A DNA stretch of 64,000 bases, taken from contig CM069873.1 of NCBI GenBank assembly GCA_036172665.1, forward strand, positions 31,612,001 to 31,676,000, in the 5' to 3' direction. The notes under the pieces were generated by a model. It had not been told where the DNA came from and ran no database searches. It saw only the letters and a program-made list of their open reading frames with translations. Shown one piece after another: positions 1 through 11,870 of the stretch; positions within the stretch are counted from its first letter, which is position 1; every line of letters starts with the position of its first letter. Source of the DNA: Prosopocoilus inquinatus (taxonomy: Eukaryota > Arthropoda > Insecta > Coleoptera > Lucanidae). Position numbers and translations under genes: made by a program.

Positions 1-173
1 GCGTTTAAAAAATAATCCAAGGTTAATAGAGTTTTCGATTGGCTGTACTATTGCGCACTGAGTGTGTTTCTATCTCGGTTCAGCTTGATGTAATAAGACG
101 AGATAGAGTAATTTATCCTAAGTACACATCGGCGCAGCCAGTCAAAAACGTTATAAGTATAATTTGGTTGCAG

Positions 174-3100
174 GTTGGGAATTTAAAAATTTAATATACA
201 GTTGCCTTTTGGATAACGGCGTGTCCAAAGAAGCAGTGTCAATATTTCGAGAACAGTTCAACGGTTACATTTCTGGTACAATGGCGTAAGCTTATATTTT
301 ATTTTGCAAAAAATACATGTTGCAAATTAGTATTTATTTTAGAAATATTACAAACATGGATTTCAGTATAATATACATGGTTTGTGAGTCAGCAAGATTT
401 AATAACAGCATGACTAGACGTATGAATAAACTGATTCAATTTCATCAGGAGTTACTGTCCTTCTGTGCAGACTTGGAGGATTTCTTTTCACCATTGATGT
501 TAGCGTTTTATATAATTATTATGTCGGCTGCATTGTTCTTGAATTTTGCAGTTATTATGGTAAGATATCATCATTTCATATAAAATAAATATAGGGAAAG
601 AAATAAAAATTTTGTGGAGAAAATTATTAATCTTGTGGTCTTTGCAGTCAAGGGACTTATCGTTGGTGTATTCTTGTGTGCCCCTTTGCTTAGCTGCGTA
701 CTTAGAAGTATTTTTCCCATGTTTCATGGCAAATATTTTGTTAACTGAGGTGTGTATGATTGTTTGCGTTAATATAAACAGCAAAGGAATATTTACTTAA
801 TAACTTAATAACTACTTAAAAGTACGTTTTTAGGCACAGAAATTGCAAATGGACTTGTATGAATTCCCATGGTATATCTGCAGTAAAGAATGTAAGACGA
901 ACGTGAAATATCTTTTGCACAAAATGCAGATGCCTACTACGCTTACCGTAGGAAAATTTTCTAATTTGGATTTATCCCTTTTTCTCTGGGTAATAAATCA
1001 AGCTTAGGATGTTTAGGGCATTGACAGGTTACGCAGTGTGCTGCCTACCAGAGGCGTAATAAGATTATGCTGAGGAATTTAACGTACAGAACAGCCAGCA
1101 GCTCAGTCGTGACGGGCTTAAAGCTTTGCTTGAACGCGAGAGAAATAGAGCGCCACCTAATTTTAACCAGAGATCAAGGAAATGATTAAAACAGTTTAAT
1201 ATCGATAATTAGTAAAGTAATACCCTCAAAGTATAGCCTTGAAAACACCAGAATGGCGCGTGCGCACTGTAAAAGTTAACAAATGGACGTCTTTATTAAG
1301 TTCAATACGGAAGTAATATCATAGTCAAAATAACTAGTAACAGAGCCGCTACCAAAGGCAAAATCAAACGTTAACTGAATTTCATGACGTTAGTCATCTA
1401 AGGCGTTAAAGGTTCGTAAAAGAAATCAAATGCGATCTAAGGCCATATCCACATTAAAACAAGGCACTTTCCATCTGATTGCTGTTTTCAGTCATTAGTT
1501 CGGTACTATAACCGCAGAACTGCGGAAGTCGTATTCGCACGCTGATATGAGAAGAGTTTCGTCGAAGCCGATACGAGAAATGCTTCGCAGAGCCGGTGAG
1601 AAAGGTATCGGTATACTAAAATATCTTACAAGAAAGAGGCGGGTACATAAGCTGTTACGAAAAGGTCGTAACATAAGATCCTCTACGGAAAGGTAATTAC
1701 AAAAAGCCTCTAAGCCGACCGCACACCCCGGACGTTCACCAGCGCACAATAAAATTTCATTACGCGATTGTGTAGAAGATACAAAGTTTAAAAAAAAATT
1801 AGGCATAAATTCTTTACGAGTGATTACTACGATACAACCGCTCAGTACGACATTTTACGTACAATATAAAACAAATAAATTGTTGCAAAATGTCGAACTG
1901 ATCGGTTGTGTCTGGTCAGTAGTAATCACTCGTGAATAATTTGTGCCTAAATTTTTTTTAAACTTTGTATCTTCTACACAATCGCGTAATGAAATTTTGA
2001 CTGTGTGCCGGTGGATGTCCGGGATGGCAGAGTGTGCGGTCGGCTTAGAGACTTCTTGGGATGACCTTTCCGTAGAGGGTCTTATGGTGGACGTCCGCTT
2101 AGTGTGACGGTCGTCTAAGGGAAGCAAATCGGGACAATAAAAACTTGAATGAAAGAGCAATAATCTCAAATCATACCTGTCGAACGGCTGGAATAAGCTT
2201 CCAGTTTTCCGGGGCACTAAATTATAGTCGGCCGAAGCCCTAACAAACGAAACCAGCCAACCAACGAAAACTGTACACTGTCCTCCACACAGACACACCG
2301 CGAAATGAGTCTGAGCCCTCTCAAAAAAAAAAAAAACAGCATGCCCTAGGGATATCGAGACGACACTGAGCGGAAAGAGCACGTTTCAAGTTAATAAAGC
2401 CACCACTTGGCTACTCCCCGAAGGTGCGAAAGAAGGAAACAAAGCTGGGTAATATAAGCGAAAATCAACTGAGTAAGATCTGACGTCAGTTAGAGCCAGT
2501 CTCTGCAAAAACAAAGCCGATAAATATCTTGTTTTATTATTAACAGCCGCAAGGCCAAATTTTATGGCTTCGTCTAAACTAGGGATAAACAAAAGGTTGA
2601 ATTCCCACGAATTATTGTGAAATACAAATCGGTCCCGAATTATTGTGAGACCAATGCTGCAAAATACAGTTTCAAGCCGAGACGAGCGAAACTAAGCTAA
2701 GCGAAACTAACGTTTGGTCACCTGCTTAAAAATTCCAACTAAAGTTTGCAGGCCACAACTTATTTTTTAGTGAAAATAATCCCAGGTTGCATGGTGCATT
2801 AGTTATGGAAACAGTATCCATTCGTGATGATTTCTCTTTTCAGTAACAAAATAAAAGTTGCGAAAACTAACTTTGATATGTCTTAACAATGAGAAAAGTA
2901 ATCACAGCTTATAAAAAGGCAGAAATAACTATTTTTTTATTTTATATAGTTAAACCACCTAGAAGTAATTTGTCTTATTTGTCATAAGCACATTGGAATT
3001 TCTAAAACGGTATTTATAACTGTAGGAGTTAAGTTTTCTGACTAAAAAGTAAGTTACGGTAGCATAAACAATACAATAAAACAAATTATTATATATTATA

Positions 3101-4526
3101 AAATTACCATGTATTTTTTAAGCGTGTAAGTTTATGGGGAGGCATTTTATATCTTCATTGGCCAAACTTCGCTTCGCTTAGCTTTAGTAGCCGCGTCTAC
3201 GTAAGATTACATAGGAGCCAATTTAAAGAAAAGAATTAGTTTCGCTTTCAGTGGCATCTCGGCTTTATAACGTTCAAATAGTGAGCTCGTAAAATTTATT
3301 ACGAAGCGTCTCTGAAGTAAATTTTAAAAAAGTTGCGAGCAAAATAGATCGAGCAGCGTGGAAAAATATTAACGCTGTAAAATAATGCTTTGCACTGCGA
3401 CGAAAATTGCAACATAAAATTATTTTTACTGCAATAAATGAAGACGAAGAAAACTCAAAACCAGACATCTAAGTCACCATATAATTATTGCATTACATTG
3501 ATCAACAAAATTTAACTTTTTGAATGTTTCTGAAATGAAAATGCTAATTTTTTTATAAAAAGTAATGTATTAAACACAAAAATAACAACGGAAACAATTT
3601 GACAATTTGGCAATTTGGTTTAAAAAAAATAGCTTATGGTATTTTGTGTCTTTAAGAAGCTTCACCATAAATATAGCAAAAAACATCCACTATATTTACA
3701 CAAAAATAGAGAATTGTTGCAAAAACTAACATTAGGTAACATAAAATCACTTCTTAACACATTTTGGTTTATTCTATAAACATGTCATCTCGATTGTTAT
3801 ACTTGTTACGTAACTATATAACATATGATTTCCTAAACACCGATTCTCTTCAACTGATTGTTATGCCGTTTTGAAGTGTCAGTGGAGGATTGCTGTGGTT
3901 GCTATGGTTACGTATAAATTCATTTCTCTTCAGTTATTGTTAGATATACATTGAAATTAGTTAATGCCTACACATGAATATCACAGAAAAAATATATGAT
4001 TTTTCTTATTTAAACGTCAGGTTTATTACACAAAAGTGGGTATTTTTTAACCTACTGGGTCCAGGGTTTTGTGACAGTTTCACTTTTATTCATTCCCTTG
4101 GTTATATAAGCAAAAAGAACTCCCAATTAATACAGCTATTTCTGTATGTCAAGTTAAAGAAGGGAACTTTATCTTCGAAACGAGAAAAAAAAATATTTTA
4201 CAGTCGTATTGTAAGTACTTATGATTTGGCTATTTTTATTTCGGAAATAATTTTAATGTTGAACAGTGTTATTAAAATAAATACGGTGCGAAATTCTCCA
4301 TATACAGGGTACTCTGAACACGGTTTTTGACTTAGTAACAAGTATGGAGGCCAATGTATAGATAATATGAGTATACGCAACCCATCAATGCCCGAAGAAT
4401 CCTAATTCTGGTATAATTGTTTCGAAAATAAATTAGCTCAGGCCTTGTTTTTTAATAACTGAATTTTTTCAGAGCATGCAAACTCTGAATTCTTATAGCA
4501 TCGTTCTGTATCAGCTCACCGAATAA
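174..4526 (+). CDS. Odorant receptor OR-A, exons 4-8 (5' part outside window)
   Basis: Insect seven-transmembrane odorant receptor (7tm_6 family), expected to act with Orco as a ligand-gated channel in olfactory neuron membranes. Exons are 174-285, 343-559, 648-749, 834-989 and 4473-4526. Every junction has GT and AG, and the phases agree across introns. Conserved family blocks are visible: a GWEFKNL-type start in exon 4, LIQFHQELLSFC in exon 5, VGKFSNLDLSLFLW in exon 7 and a short last exon (SMQTLNSYSIVLYQLTE, then TAA). Exon lengths of 112, 217 and 156 bp are identical to or directly alignable with the paralog downstream. No stop or frameshift occurs in the visible exons. The last intron is swollen to 3.5 kb. 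The ligand is unknown and exons 1-3 are not in the window. Confidence 0.85.
990..4472 (+). other. Expanded last intron of OR-A
   Basis: This 3.5-kb intron lies between exon 7 (donor GTAATA) and the 54-bp exon 8 (acceptor TTTTTTCAG). The equivalent intron of the OR-B paralog is only 280 bp, so most of this sequence is inserted. It holds a large imperfect palindrome (1672-2086) and AT-rich sequence. The 3974-4330 open frame has no recognisable domain and I treat it as chance. Confidence 0.7.
1672..2086. repeat. Imperfect palindrome with arms of about 190 bp
   Basis: The left arm (1672-1857) and right arm (1885-2086) are inverted copies around a spacer of about 27 bp. The outer ends read CATAAGATCCTCTACGGAAAGG and its near-complement CCTTTCCGTAGAGGGTCTTATG, and the inner parts share the complement of GTAGTAATCACTCGT. 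Similarity stops abruptly outside these points. It is consistent with a fold-back element or an inverted tandem copy. No terminal TSD or transposase was identified. Confidence 0.7.
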
Positions 4527-4940
4527 AAGGCAAACAGTTTATGCCATGATTTCCAACTAAACAAAAATATCGACACTGCAAAGTCATGGATAAATTTACA
4601 AGGAGTTTTAGTGAAAAATAAGTTTACTAACATGCATTAATTCACATACGTAAAAAATAGATAAATTATTTTAGAATTTTAAAACTGAATATTTTGGATT
4701 TAATAAATGCTTTATTAGTGTGCAACTGTATTTTTTTAATTTCATCATTAATAAAATCATGTTTAATAAAATAACTATTTCCTAGGACAGATTGTAAAAT
4801 CTTGACAACTTCTTCACTCAAAATTTTAAAAAATATTATCTCATCAGTCATTAACGTTCACGAAATATGTATGTGTGTACTTACGTACTAGAAGAGTAAT
4901 AAATTCTTAATCATAATGGTTCTAGAAATATTTAACAGGT

Positions 4941-5111
4941 AACAGATGTTGACACAGCTTGATAATTTATTAAGCGAAATCTGGGTCCTTGTCGACATGT
5001 TATTAGCAGTTTTTCAGAAACTTGTTAATCAAATATTACGTTACATATCAAATAGACTTGTAAATATTAAACAAATTGACCCCCTTTTGCTCACATACAT
5101 CATTCAAAACA
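4941..5111 (+). promoter_or_regulatory. Conserved 5'-flanking block of OR-B
   Basis: The sequence directly upstream of the OR-B ATG aligns with the sequence upstream of the OR-D ATG (62810-62945). Shared landmarks are CAGATGTTGACACAG, TTATTAAG.GAAATC and ACATGTTATTA. Such conservation between paralogs suggests 5'UTR or proximal promoter, but recent duplication alone could explain it. No TATA box was assigned. Confidence 0.45.
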
Positions 5112-5331
5112 ATGTCGCCTATGGTTTATATGCGTTCCAACATCTTTTTGTTAAGATTTTTGGGGCTTTACAAATTAAATCAAACATCGGTTATGTGAAA
5201 AATAACGTATTACTTTACTAAAATGTTTTACAGTACCTTTCTTCTGCTTTTCTTAATTAGCTTCGCCATGGATATTAAAAGCAAAGGAGCGTTGCAGTTT
5301 ACCGCAACCGCTCTGAGTTACGGATTTTTCT
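5112..5331 (+). pseudogene. OR-B exon 1 with premature stop at codon 29
   Basis: Starts with ATG at 5112 and ends at donor GTAAGT (5332). It is 220 bp, exactly the length of OR-D exon 1. Codon 29 (5196-5198) is TGA where OR-D has TGG. Downstream the frame remains open and matches OR-D closely (MDIKSKGALQFTATALSYGF). The C-terminal half is a hydrophobic stretch consistent with the first membrane helix. Confidence 0.85.
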
Positions 5332-5727
5332 GTAAGTAAAATTGATGATATTAATTAGGTATTAATAAGATCAGGAAAAACCTCTGAGTTGCTTTTTATT
5401 TTATTTTTTATATTTATTTCGAATTTCGAGGTCGTCGTCTCTTCTGATAGAAACTCGTTGAACATGGTAGAGTCTTTTTCTTTCTGCATAGAAAATCGTC
5501 CCTTTTAAATTACACCTATATGGAAAATCCAACAAGACAAAATATTAAAAAAAAACCAAAAACGGAAGTAACTTCAAATCTGAAAGCCGCCCAATTCGTG
5601 ACAAATACTCATTCCATGGCTTTCAAAAATTAGGACTGAATTTTTAACGTTTCATGTTTACTCTGCTACTTTTTAAAAAATATTACTAATTAATAAATAT
5701 TAAATTCGTAATGCGATCATTCTGGTG

Positions 5728-5823
5728 CAAACCAGAGCGGAAACGGTGCGGTGTCGGTACGGCCATAAGAACATACAAATCCGCCACCGAAACCGTCGCC
5801 GCGCGCGGTTCCGCTCTGGTTTG
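5728..5823. repeat. Short GC-rich MITE
   Basis: A 96-bp segment starting CAAACCAGAGCGGAAAC and ending with the near-complement GTTCCGCTCTGGTTTG. It is strikingly GC-rich within an AT-rich intron. No clear TSD was resolved, so the superfamily is unassigned. Confidence 0.6.
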
Positions 5824-6080
5824 TTTGCCTTAGTGTTTTCACTGGTTTAGATCGAAAAAAAAAATTGGATAATTCTGAAAATACAGGTAAAACACCATTC
5901 GAGCGATTGTGGAAAACAAATTAAAAAATCGATTTCGATGAAAAATCAGTTTTCAACTCCCCTGTCCGTACGTTTTTACCTCATTAATTTGACAATACTT
6001 TCCGATTCTGAATATGAAATATCGCTGCTTTCAAAGTATTGAAACCATTTGATACCCAAAAAAATATCGAAAAGCTTAAG

Positions 6081-6200
6081 TAGCGATAACCTGCGATCGC
6101 TTTTTAACCTGACTCTAGAACTATGCTTCTGCTGAAGCAGCTGTACAGAGAATGCTCGAGGGATCCTCTGCAATGAAAAACGATTTGCAACAAAATTTCC
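6081..6200. repeat. Degenerate hammerhead-repeat (retrozyme) copy
   Basis: The left part (TAGCGATAACCTGCGATCGCTTTT) resembles the 312-bp repeat in minus orientation. The right part (TTCTGCTGAAG, CAGCTGTACAGAG, TGCTCGAGG, AAAACGATTTGCA) resembles it in plus orientation. Ribozyme stem II is deleted. The minus-to-plus switch mirrors the four better copies. Confidence 0.6.
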
Positions 6201-6258
6201 AAAAAAATATCAATTCTTATGAAAGTATAGAAATATCGCACGCATCTCTAGTCACACT

Positions 6259-6560
6259 TGTAATAAATAATAATTAACCTTTTTCGAATTTGTTCAATGT
6301 TATAAATAATAAAGAAATGTTTCTCACTTCTTTACTGCAAATTTTTTGTTTTTCAGTGAAACCACTTTATGTCGTAACTTATGCATCTTTATTTAGTGAA
6401 GACTCGATACATACTGAACATGTTTATTTTTTATTCCTCTCAGCAATTTTCCCTGGCTTCGCGGCGCATCCGTTGCGCTTGTCTTTTAGACGCTAAATCA
6501 ACACCGGATGCACCGCGGGAACTTTCCATAAAATGTAATGAAATATAATATTCTGTTACA
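6259..6560 (-). repeat. Gypsy 3' LTR (302 bp)
   Basis: Terminal sequences TGTAATAA...CTGTTACA on the + strand. It keeps a GC-rich segment (about 6453-6540, CCCTGGCTTCGCGG onward) that is absent from the 5' LTR. The polypurine tract abuts it at 6561-6570. Confidence 0.88.
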
Positions 6561-6908
6561 CCTCCCTCGCAGCAAAGGAAAAATTTAGATTAGATTAGAA
6601 TTTAAATTTTTCTAAAATATTAGTACTTATAGTAAAAGTTTCTAAAATATTAGTACTTATAAGTAAGCAAAATTTCTTAACCCAAGCGTATACTAATAAA
6701 ATTGATAATGAAGCGAAATTCTTAGCCTATCCCACATTTCTAGATAACCTTATGCGTAATAAAATATCGAAATAAAATTCTTAAACTACGCACTTTCAAA
6801 ATAAGACTGCAAAATAAAATTCTTAAACTTAAACATACCCTCTGAACTAACTCTTTTGCGCGCAAAATGTTAACTTTTCCTTCCTAACACCTTTTCATCA
6901 TATTTTTT

Positions 6909-8090
6909 TTAATTAGTCTGTTCGTGGTATTTTTTCACTCTATTGTTATGCATTTTCACCATTGCATTTTTTATTTTCAGATTTATATTTGGTGACTCCA
7001 CACTTATAACTTTAAACGGTCCTTGATATAAGGGTTCGAGTTTGTTATTTGTTTCAATATTTAACAAAACCTTATTGTTAAACTTATAGCTAACATTATT
7101 GTTATATTTTTTATCTAACATACGTTTTCTGTTCATTTTAGATTCAATCAGATTATTTTTCGCGTCTTGCCAGGCAGACTGCAATCGAAATTTTAATTCA
7201 AGAGGATAACTCTCAAAATTATATATTGGATCTATATTACTCATTATACTACTCGGCAAATTACTTTTTTCCCAAAAACTAACTCATACGGTGTGTATTT
7301 TGTTTCTGTGTGTACACTGTTATTAAAAGAAAAACACCAAAACGATACCCAAGAACTCCAAGTATATGGAAATTTAGCTATTTGAATACGCAAATAAGCG
7401 CCAAGGTGTTTACGTGTATTTTATAACGACCCTAGAATTTGATGATATGCAGTGCTATTAATTTGTTTAATGCCTAAAATTTTTGCTGTCTCTTTAAATA
7501 TTTGTGCCAAAAATTCTGTCCCTTGGTCAGAAACAATTTCATTTGGTATCCCAAATTTTAAAATAAAATTATTAACAAATGCTTTAGCTACTGTTTCTGA
7601 TTCTTTGTCTTTAATAGGATATCCTTCTACAAATTTGGTAAGCTGACATTGAACTGTTAAAATGTATCTGTTATCATCATTATCTTGGTTTAACGGTCCT
7701 ACAAGATCTAGGTAAATTTTTTGGAATGCCGAAGATGCTGTGGTGGTGATTGCTAACGGTCCCATATGAGGTCTCGAATATTTATATCGTTGGCAATCAT
7801 CACATTTGGCTACAAATTTATTGACATCTTCTAAGTTTTCCCAAAAATAGTGTTTTTTTTTAATATTAGCGTACATACGGTTTACCTGCATGTCCTCCCG
7901 TATGGAGATGATGAAAATCGTTCAAAATTATTTGACGTGTTTGTTTACAGTCGATTCTTTTCGCATTGCTAATAACGCAGATTTTAATATTATAATCTTG
8001 GAGTAAACGAAGCTCCTTCGATAAACGGGCAATCAAGTTTTTATTTTCTTTACTTTTAAAAATCAATTCTTATGAAAGATAACATACACA
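6909..8090 (-). pseudogene. Gypsy integrase, frameshifted
   Basis: The zinc-binding HHCC part is visible (FHHLHTGGHAG, then CDDCQRY). The catalytic core has the first Asp in YLDLVGPL and the second in IVSDQGTEF. A frameshift near 7880 and further breaks near 7430 and 7270 interrupt the frame. The region expected to hold the catalytic Glu, after STAYHQ, is lost at a stop. The C-terminal frame (7259-6909) reads NKVLLNIETNNKLEPLYQGPFKV, a typical integrase C-terminal beta fold, split here across the product end. Confidence 0.78.
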
Positions 8091-8212
8091 ATTGCGGAAT
8101 TCCATATTTCCTGCATATATTCTGCAAACATCTCAACTCTGCGTCTAGGGCAAGTGTTGATCGATAATGTTGCTTAATAAAAATTATTTGTTTCTTTGTA
8201 TCGTATAAAATA

Positions 8213-9862
8213 TTACCCGATTTTTATCAAATCCTTACTGTAAACACCTTTTGTGTCAGTAAACTGTAACTCCCTGAGTTCTACAGAGTTCATTGGTTTT
8301 TTCAATAATTCAACTATTCCTGGGTGGTCATTAGCATCCCTCTCTTTATTGTGGGGTTTAGTCTGTAATGCTGAATTTTGTTTTGTATGAGATCTAGTAA
8401 CTAGTTTTTCAAGTAAAAGCCTAAATTTAGTTAATCTAGATGATGGATTGTTCATGCCAAATAAATATACTAAAGGTCTGTGATCAGTAAAAATTTTAAA
8501 CTTCCGCCCATATAGATAAGGCCGAAAATGTTTTATTGCCCAAACAATGGCTAGGAGTTCCTTCTCAATTGTAGCATAATTTATCTCAGCCTTATTCAAT
8601 GCTCTACTGGCATAGGCAATTGGTTTTTCGTCTCAATTTGAAAGAACTGCGCCTATCGCGTAACCTGAGGCGTCTGTTTGTAAAATAAATTCATTTTTCG
8701 CTGAAAAATTTGGATACTGCAGAATGGGTGGGCTACTTAAGGATTTTTTTAGAGATTCAAAAGAATTTTGGCATTCTGTATCCCAATGAAATTGTACAGA
8801 TTTGCGACTTAATTTATTTAAAGGGTTTGCGATCTGAGCAAAATTCGGTATAAATTTACGATAATAATTTGCAAAAGCTACAAATCGTTTAGTTTCATCT
8901 GCATTAGTGGGAACTGGATAATTTTGAATTACAAAAATTTTATCTGGATCGGGGGAAATGCCTTCCGACGAAATAACATGCCCTAAATATAAAATCTCCT
9001 TTTTCAGAAATTGACATTTTGTAGGATTTAATTTCAAGTTGACGTCTCGTAATCTGTTAAGAACTTTTATTAAATTTTGATTATGGTTTTGTAAACTGTT
9101 TCCTAATACAATAAGATCGTCAAGATACACGAAGCATGATTCAAAATTTAATCCGGCAATCGCGATAGTCATAACTCTTGAAAAAGAATTAGGACTAGTT
9201 TTAAGCCCCATTGGTAAACGAGTCATTTGAAATTGACCTTCATTAGTAGTAAAAGCTGTATATTTCCTACTTGATGGTTTTAGCTCAACCTGATAATAAC
9301 CCTGAGAAAGGTCTAGATGAGAAAAATAAAAAGCTTCCGACAATGAATCCAAAATTTCTGTAATGTTAGGCAAAGGGAACCGATCATCGTCGATATTTTT
9401 ATTTAACAGTCTGTAATCAACTACGACTCTCCATTTTTTGTTACCATTGGAGTCGCCTTTCTTTGTAACAATTAATAAAGGAGCTGGCCAATTTGATTTG
9501 CTCTCTTCAATAATATCGTCCCTTAACATTTTACTTATTTGTCTATTTATTTCGATCTTTTGAGCTTGCGGTAAACGATATGGTTTAACATAGACTGGTT
9601 TTGCGTCATTTTTTAATTTAATAGTTTCTTTGATAATATTTGTGACTGTTACTGGATCATTATCTAAAAGGAAAACATCAGAATATTTTGCGCAAATTTT
9701 TTGAATTAAATCTTTTCCTTCTTTATATTTAATTATATAGTTCGAAATTTGATAATTGTAGTGTATCTGGTTTCTAATTTTAATTTCTTTATCGTTATTA
9801 TTTAGTATACGAACTGGAATAATATGTGAGCTTGATCTTGCCTGCGGTAAATACACCTTCAC
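8213..9862 (-). pseudogene. Gypsy reverse transcriptase and RNase H
   Basis: The frame 9862-8633 contains the usual reverse-transcriptase series: a DLSQGYYQVEL block with the first catalytic Asp, LPMGLKTSPNSFSR, then the catalytic FVYLDDLIV, then LGHVISSEGI. RNase H begins at ILQTDASGYAIGAVLS. An in-frame TGA at about 8634 interrupts it, and the frame resumes (LNKAEINYATIEKELLAIVWAIKHFRP split by that stop) to 8213. After FRLLLE the sequence becomes unlike the family, suggesting a deletion. The enzyme would have copied element RNA in particles; this copy cannot. Confidence 0.82.
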
Positions 9863-10350
9863 AGATTTTATTCGGTAACACTACACAATCTTGATTATTA
9901 TCAACCCAAAAATATTGGATAGTTTCACAAGGCGGGGGAATTGTTGTAAAAATGTCATATTTAGATTCCAAGGGGGTTGTGCATTTACGTTTGCCATTCC
10001 AAAATGTGAATAAAAATTTTTCAAAATCGATAACAGCATTGTGTTCTGTTAAGAAATCTGATCCGATAATTCCATTCAAATCACATCTAAAATCTTTTAC
10101 GACATGAAATTCATGTTTAAATTTATCGTCTTCTAACTGCAAAGAAACACAAACTGATCCAATTGATTTTGTTGATCGTGCAATCCCATTAATAGTTAAT
10201 TGCCTGGAGGTATCAATAATTTCATTAGGTTTTAAATTTTTTTTTAATTATACTAATACTTGCACCTGTATCCAAAAGAAATAGTAATTCAGTGTCTTCA
10301 TATTTCAGCTTGATATAATTCATACCGTTCAAATTCAAAATTACAGTTCC
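9798..10350 (-). pseudogene. Gypsy aspartic protease region
   Basis: The active-site block LDTGAS is readable on the minus strand near 10249-10290. It is followed by a segment with LNGIIGSDFL, typical of retropepsin ends. Frame breaks occur near 10240 and near 9850, where the sequence passes to the reverse-transcriptase frame. Confidence 0.7.
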
Positions 10351-10360
10351 CATAGTTTTA

Positions 10361-11482
10361 GTCTCGAAAAAACCGATTATCTCTGGATGATGTATCTACT
10401 GGTTCCACGCAAAACGCATTGCCATGATTTGCCGTACGCCCTCGATTACTTGCTTGAACTCGGTTTATCCCTTGCGATGATCGTCTTTGTCCGCGAGCTT
10501 GATTAAAATTATGTGAACGACTAATATCGTTATTACGGTTTTCGGTATTTGAATTAAAGGAGCGTCTGAAATTTTGAGGTGTTTTGAGATATTGTTGTGA
10601 AGAACTCTGTTAGTATTTCCGCGGTTATTGAAATAAAAAAACATTTGATGATAAGGGTTTATTCCTATCTTCATCAATTGCCACACTAATAACTTCTTTT
10701 AATGTGGTGACATTTCTAGATTTAATGATAGTTTTTAATTCATGGTTTCTTATACCATTGCAAAAAGAATTTATAGCAATTTTTTCGTTCACCGGTCGCA
10801 ATGAAATTAATAAATTTTCGTCATTTCCTGCTTGAGCCAATGTTAAATCGCTAAATAGTTGTTCGATTTCGCTACCAAATTCGTCAATGGATTTGTTCAA
10901 TTGTCGGGATTGATGCAATTGATTTGAAAGTGTTGTAGCTGATTTTTTCGTAATAAAATTTTCTCTAATATCTCTCACAAGTGAATCTACAGTATCGTAT
11001 TTTTTATTCAACCGAATTTTAGCATTTTCAGAGAGACGAGTTTTTAAAACGAAATTTATTAAATGCTTTATGCTGCCTGGTTCTAATAACCCTGCGTATA
11101 ATATGATTGAATATATTAATTTTTTGGTTGTGTCCTCATTTACATCCATAGATGGTAATAAACTACCCGCAGTTTTTAAATTAAATTGCTCTCCCATTTC
11201 AGAATGAATGTTTAACCTATCCTGAAGCATACAATGAATGTCATTAATAATTAAATTAATTTTTTCAATGTAAATCTTAACTTTACTAGTTACATCAATA
11301 TTTGCCACGTCCTTACCAAATTCTACTCTTAGGTTGCCTAACCTAACTGAAAGTTCTAAATCTATTAATCTTTTCTGAGTTAATTCTAAATTTTCTCGTC
11401 TATCTTTATTATCTTTAACTCTATTAGCTTTAAACAACTGAAGTTCATCATATAATGCTTTAAACTTAACTAGTACACTCAT
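10361..11482 (-). pseudogene. Gypsy gag with C-terminal frameshift
   Basis: The main frame (11482-10625, 285 residues) is a capsid-type helical polyprotein segment, with the family-like run FGSEIEQLFSDLTLAQAG about two thirds along and a conserved core IAINSFCNGIRN. Past about 10625 the coding sense continues in another frame as an Arg/Asn/Gln-rich tail (RGQRRSSQG) down to about 10361, the nucleic-acid-binding end. No CCHC knuckle is visible. Capsid assembly is the expected role; this copy is disabled. Confidence 0.75.
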
Positions 11483-11547
11483 TTATATAAAAAAACAATG
11501 AACGTATGTTTAACTGACCTTAGTTTATCTCACGATTTGCGTACCAT

Positions 11548-11805
11548 TTACACACTGTGACCTACAATGGCGAGATGGTCCCGACTCTTGTAAACTTCTT
11601 TTCTGATCTTCTTCAACCATGCTTTCTTGCATCGACGCCAAATAAATAATGTAATTGTAACGACTACCAAGAATAACACTGCTACGCCTGCTATTTCCCA
11701 CAGGGTGAATTGTACTTTGGTTTCATTCAATTTTGTAGTACCACCACTGCTACCAGCTTGTGCGATTATTATTTCCTTTTCATTTCTCGACTGATTGCTA
11801 CCCAT
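11548..11805 (-). CDS. Small single-span membrane protein upstream of Gypsy gag
   Basis: An intact 85-residue frame lies between the primer-binding site and gag. It starts MGSNQS, which fits an N-myristoylation signal (Gly2, Ser6). It has one strong hydrophobic span (about residues 37-56, VAVLFLVVVTITLFIW) followed by a basic stretch (RRCKKAWLKKIRKE). The layout suggests membrane anchoring with a cytoplasmic basic tail. I do not know a tested function. It is the only fully open frame in an otherwise broken element. Confidence 0.6.
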   Translation of the reverse strand: MGSNQSRNEKEIIIAQAGSSGGTTKLNETKVQFTLWEIAGVAVLFLVVVTITLFIWRRCKKAWLKKIRKEVYKSRDHLAIVGHSV

Positions 11806-11853
11806 TTTGGAAAAACGACTTCTTCATTTACACTTTACACTTCACTAATACTT

Positions 11854-11870
11854 CAATGGCAGGATCGCCA
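11854..11870 (-). other. Gypsy primer-binding site
   Basis: Minus-strand TGGCGATCCTGCCATTG lies immediately after the 5' LTR terminus. It begins with the usual TGG complementary to a tRNA 3' CCA. The tRNA species was not assigned. Confidence 0.7.

Noticed and set aside
1855..2592. Minus-strand frames across the palindrome
   Set aside because: They overlap inverted-repeat sequence and share mirrored translations with the other arm; no domain.
2675..3265. Possible inverted ends around GCTAAGCGAA / TTCGCTTAGC
   Set aside because: Only short patches match; borders could not be defined.
3974..4330. 118-codon frame in OR-A intron
   Set aside because: No motif, lies in an intron, unsupported by any paralog.
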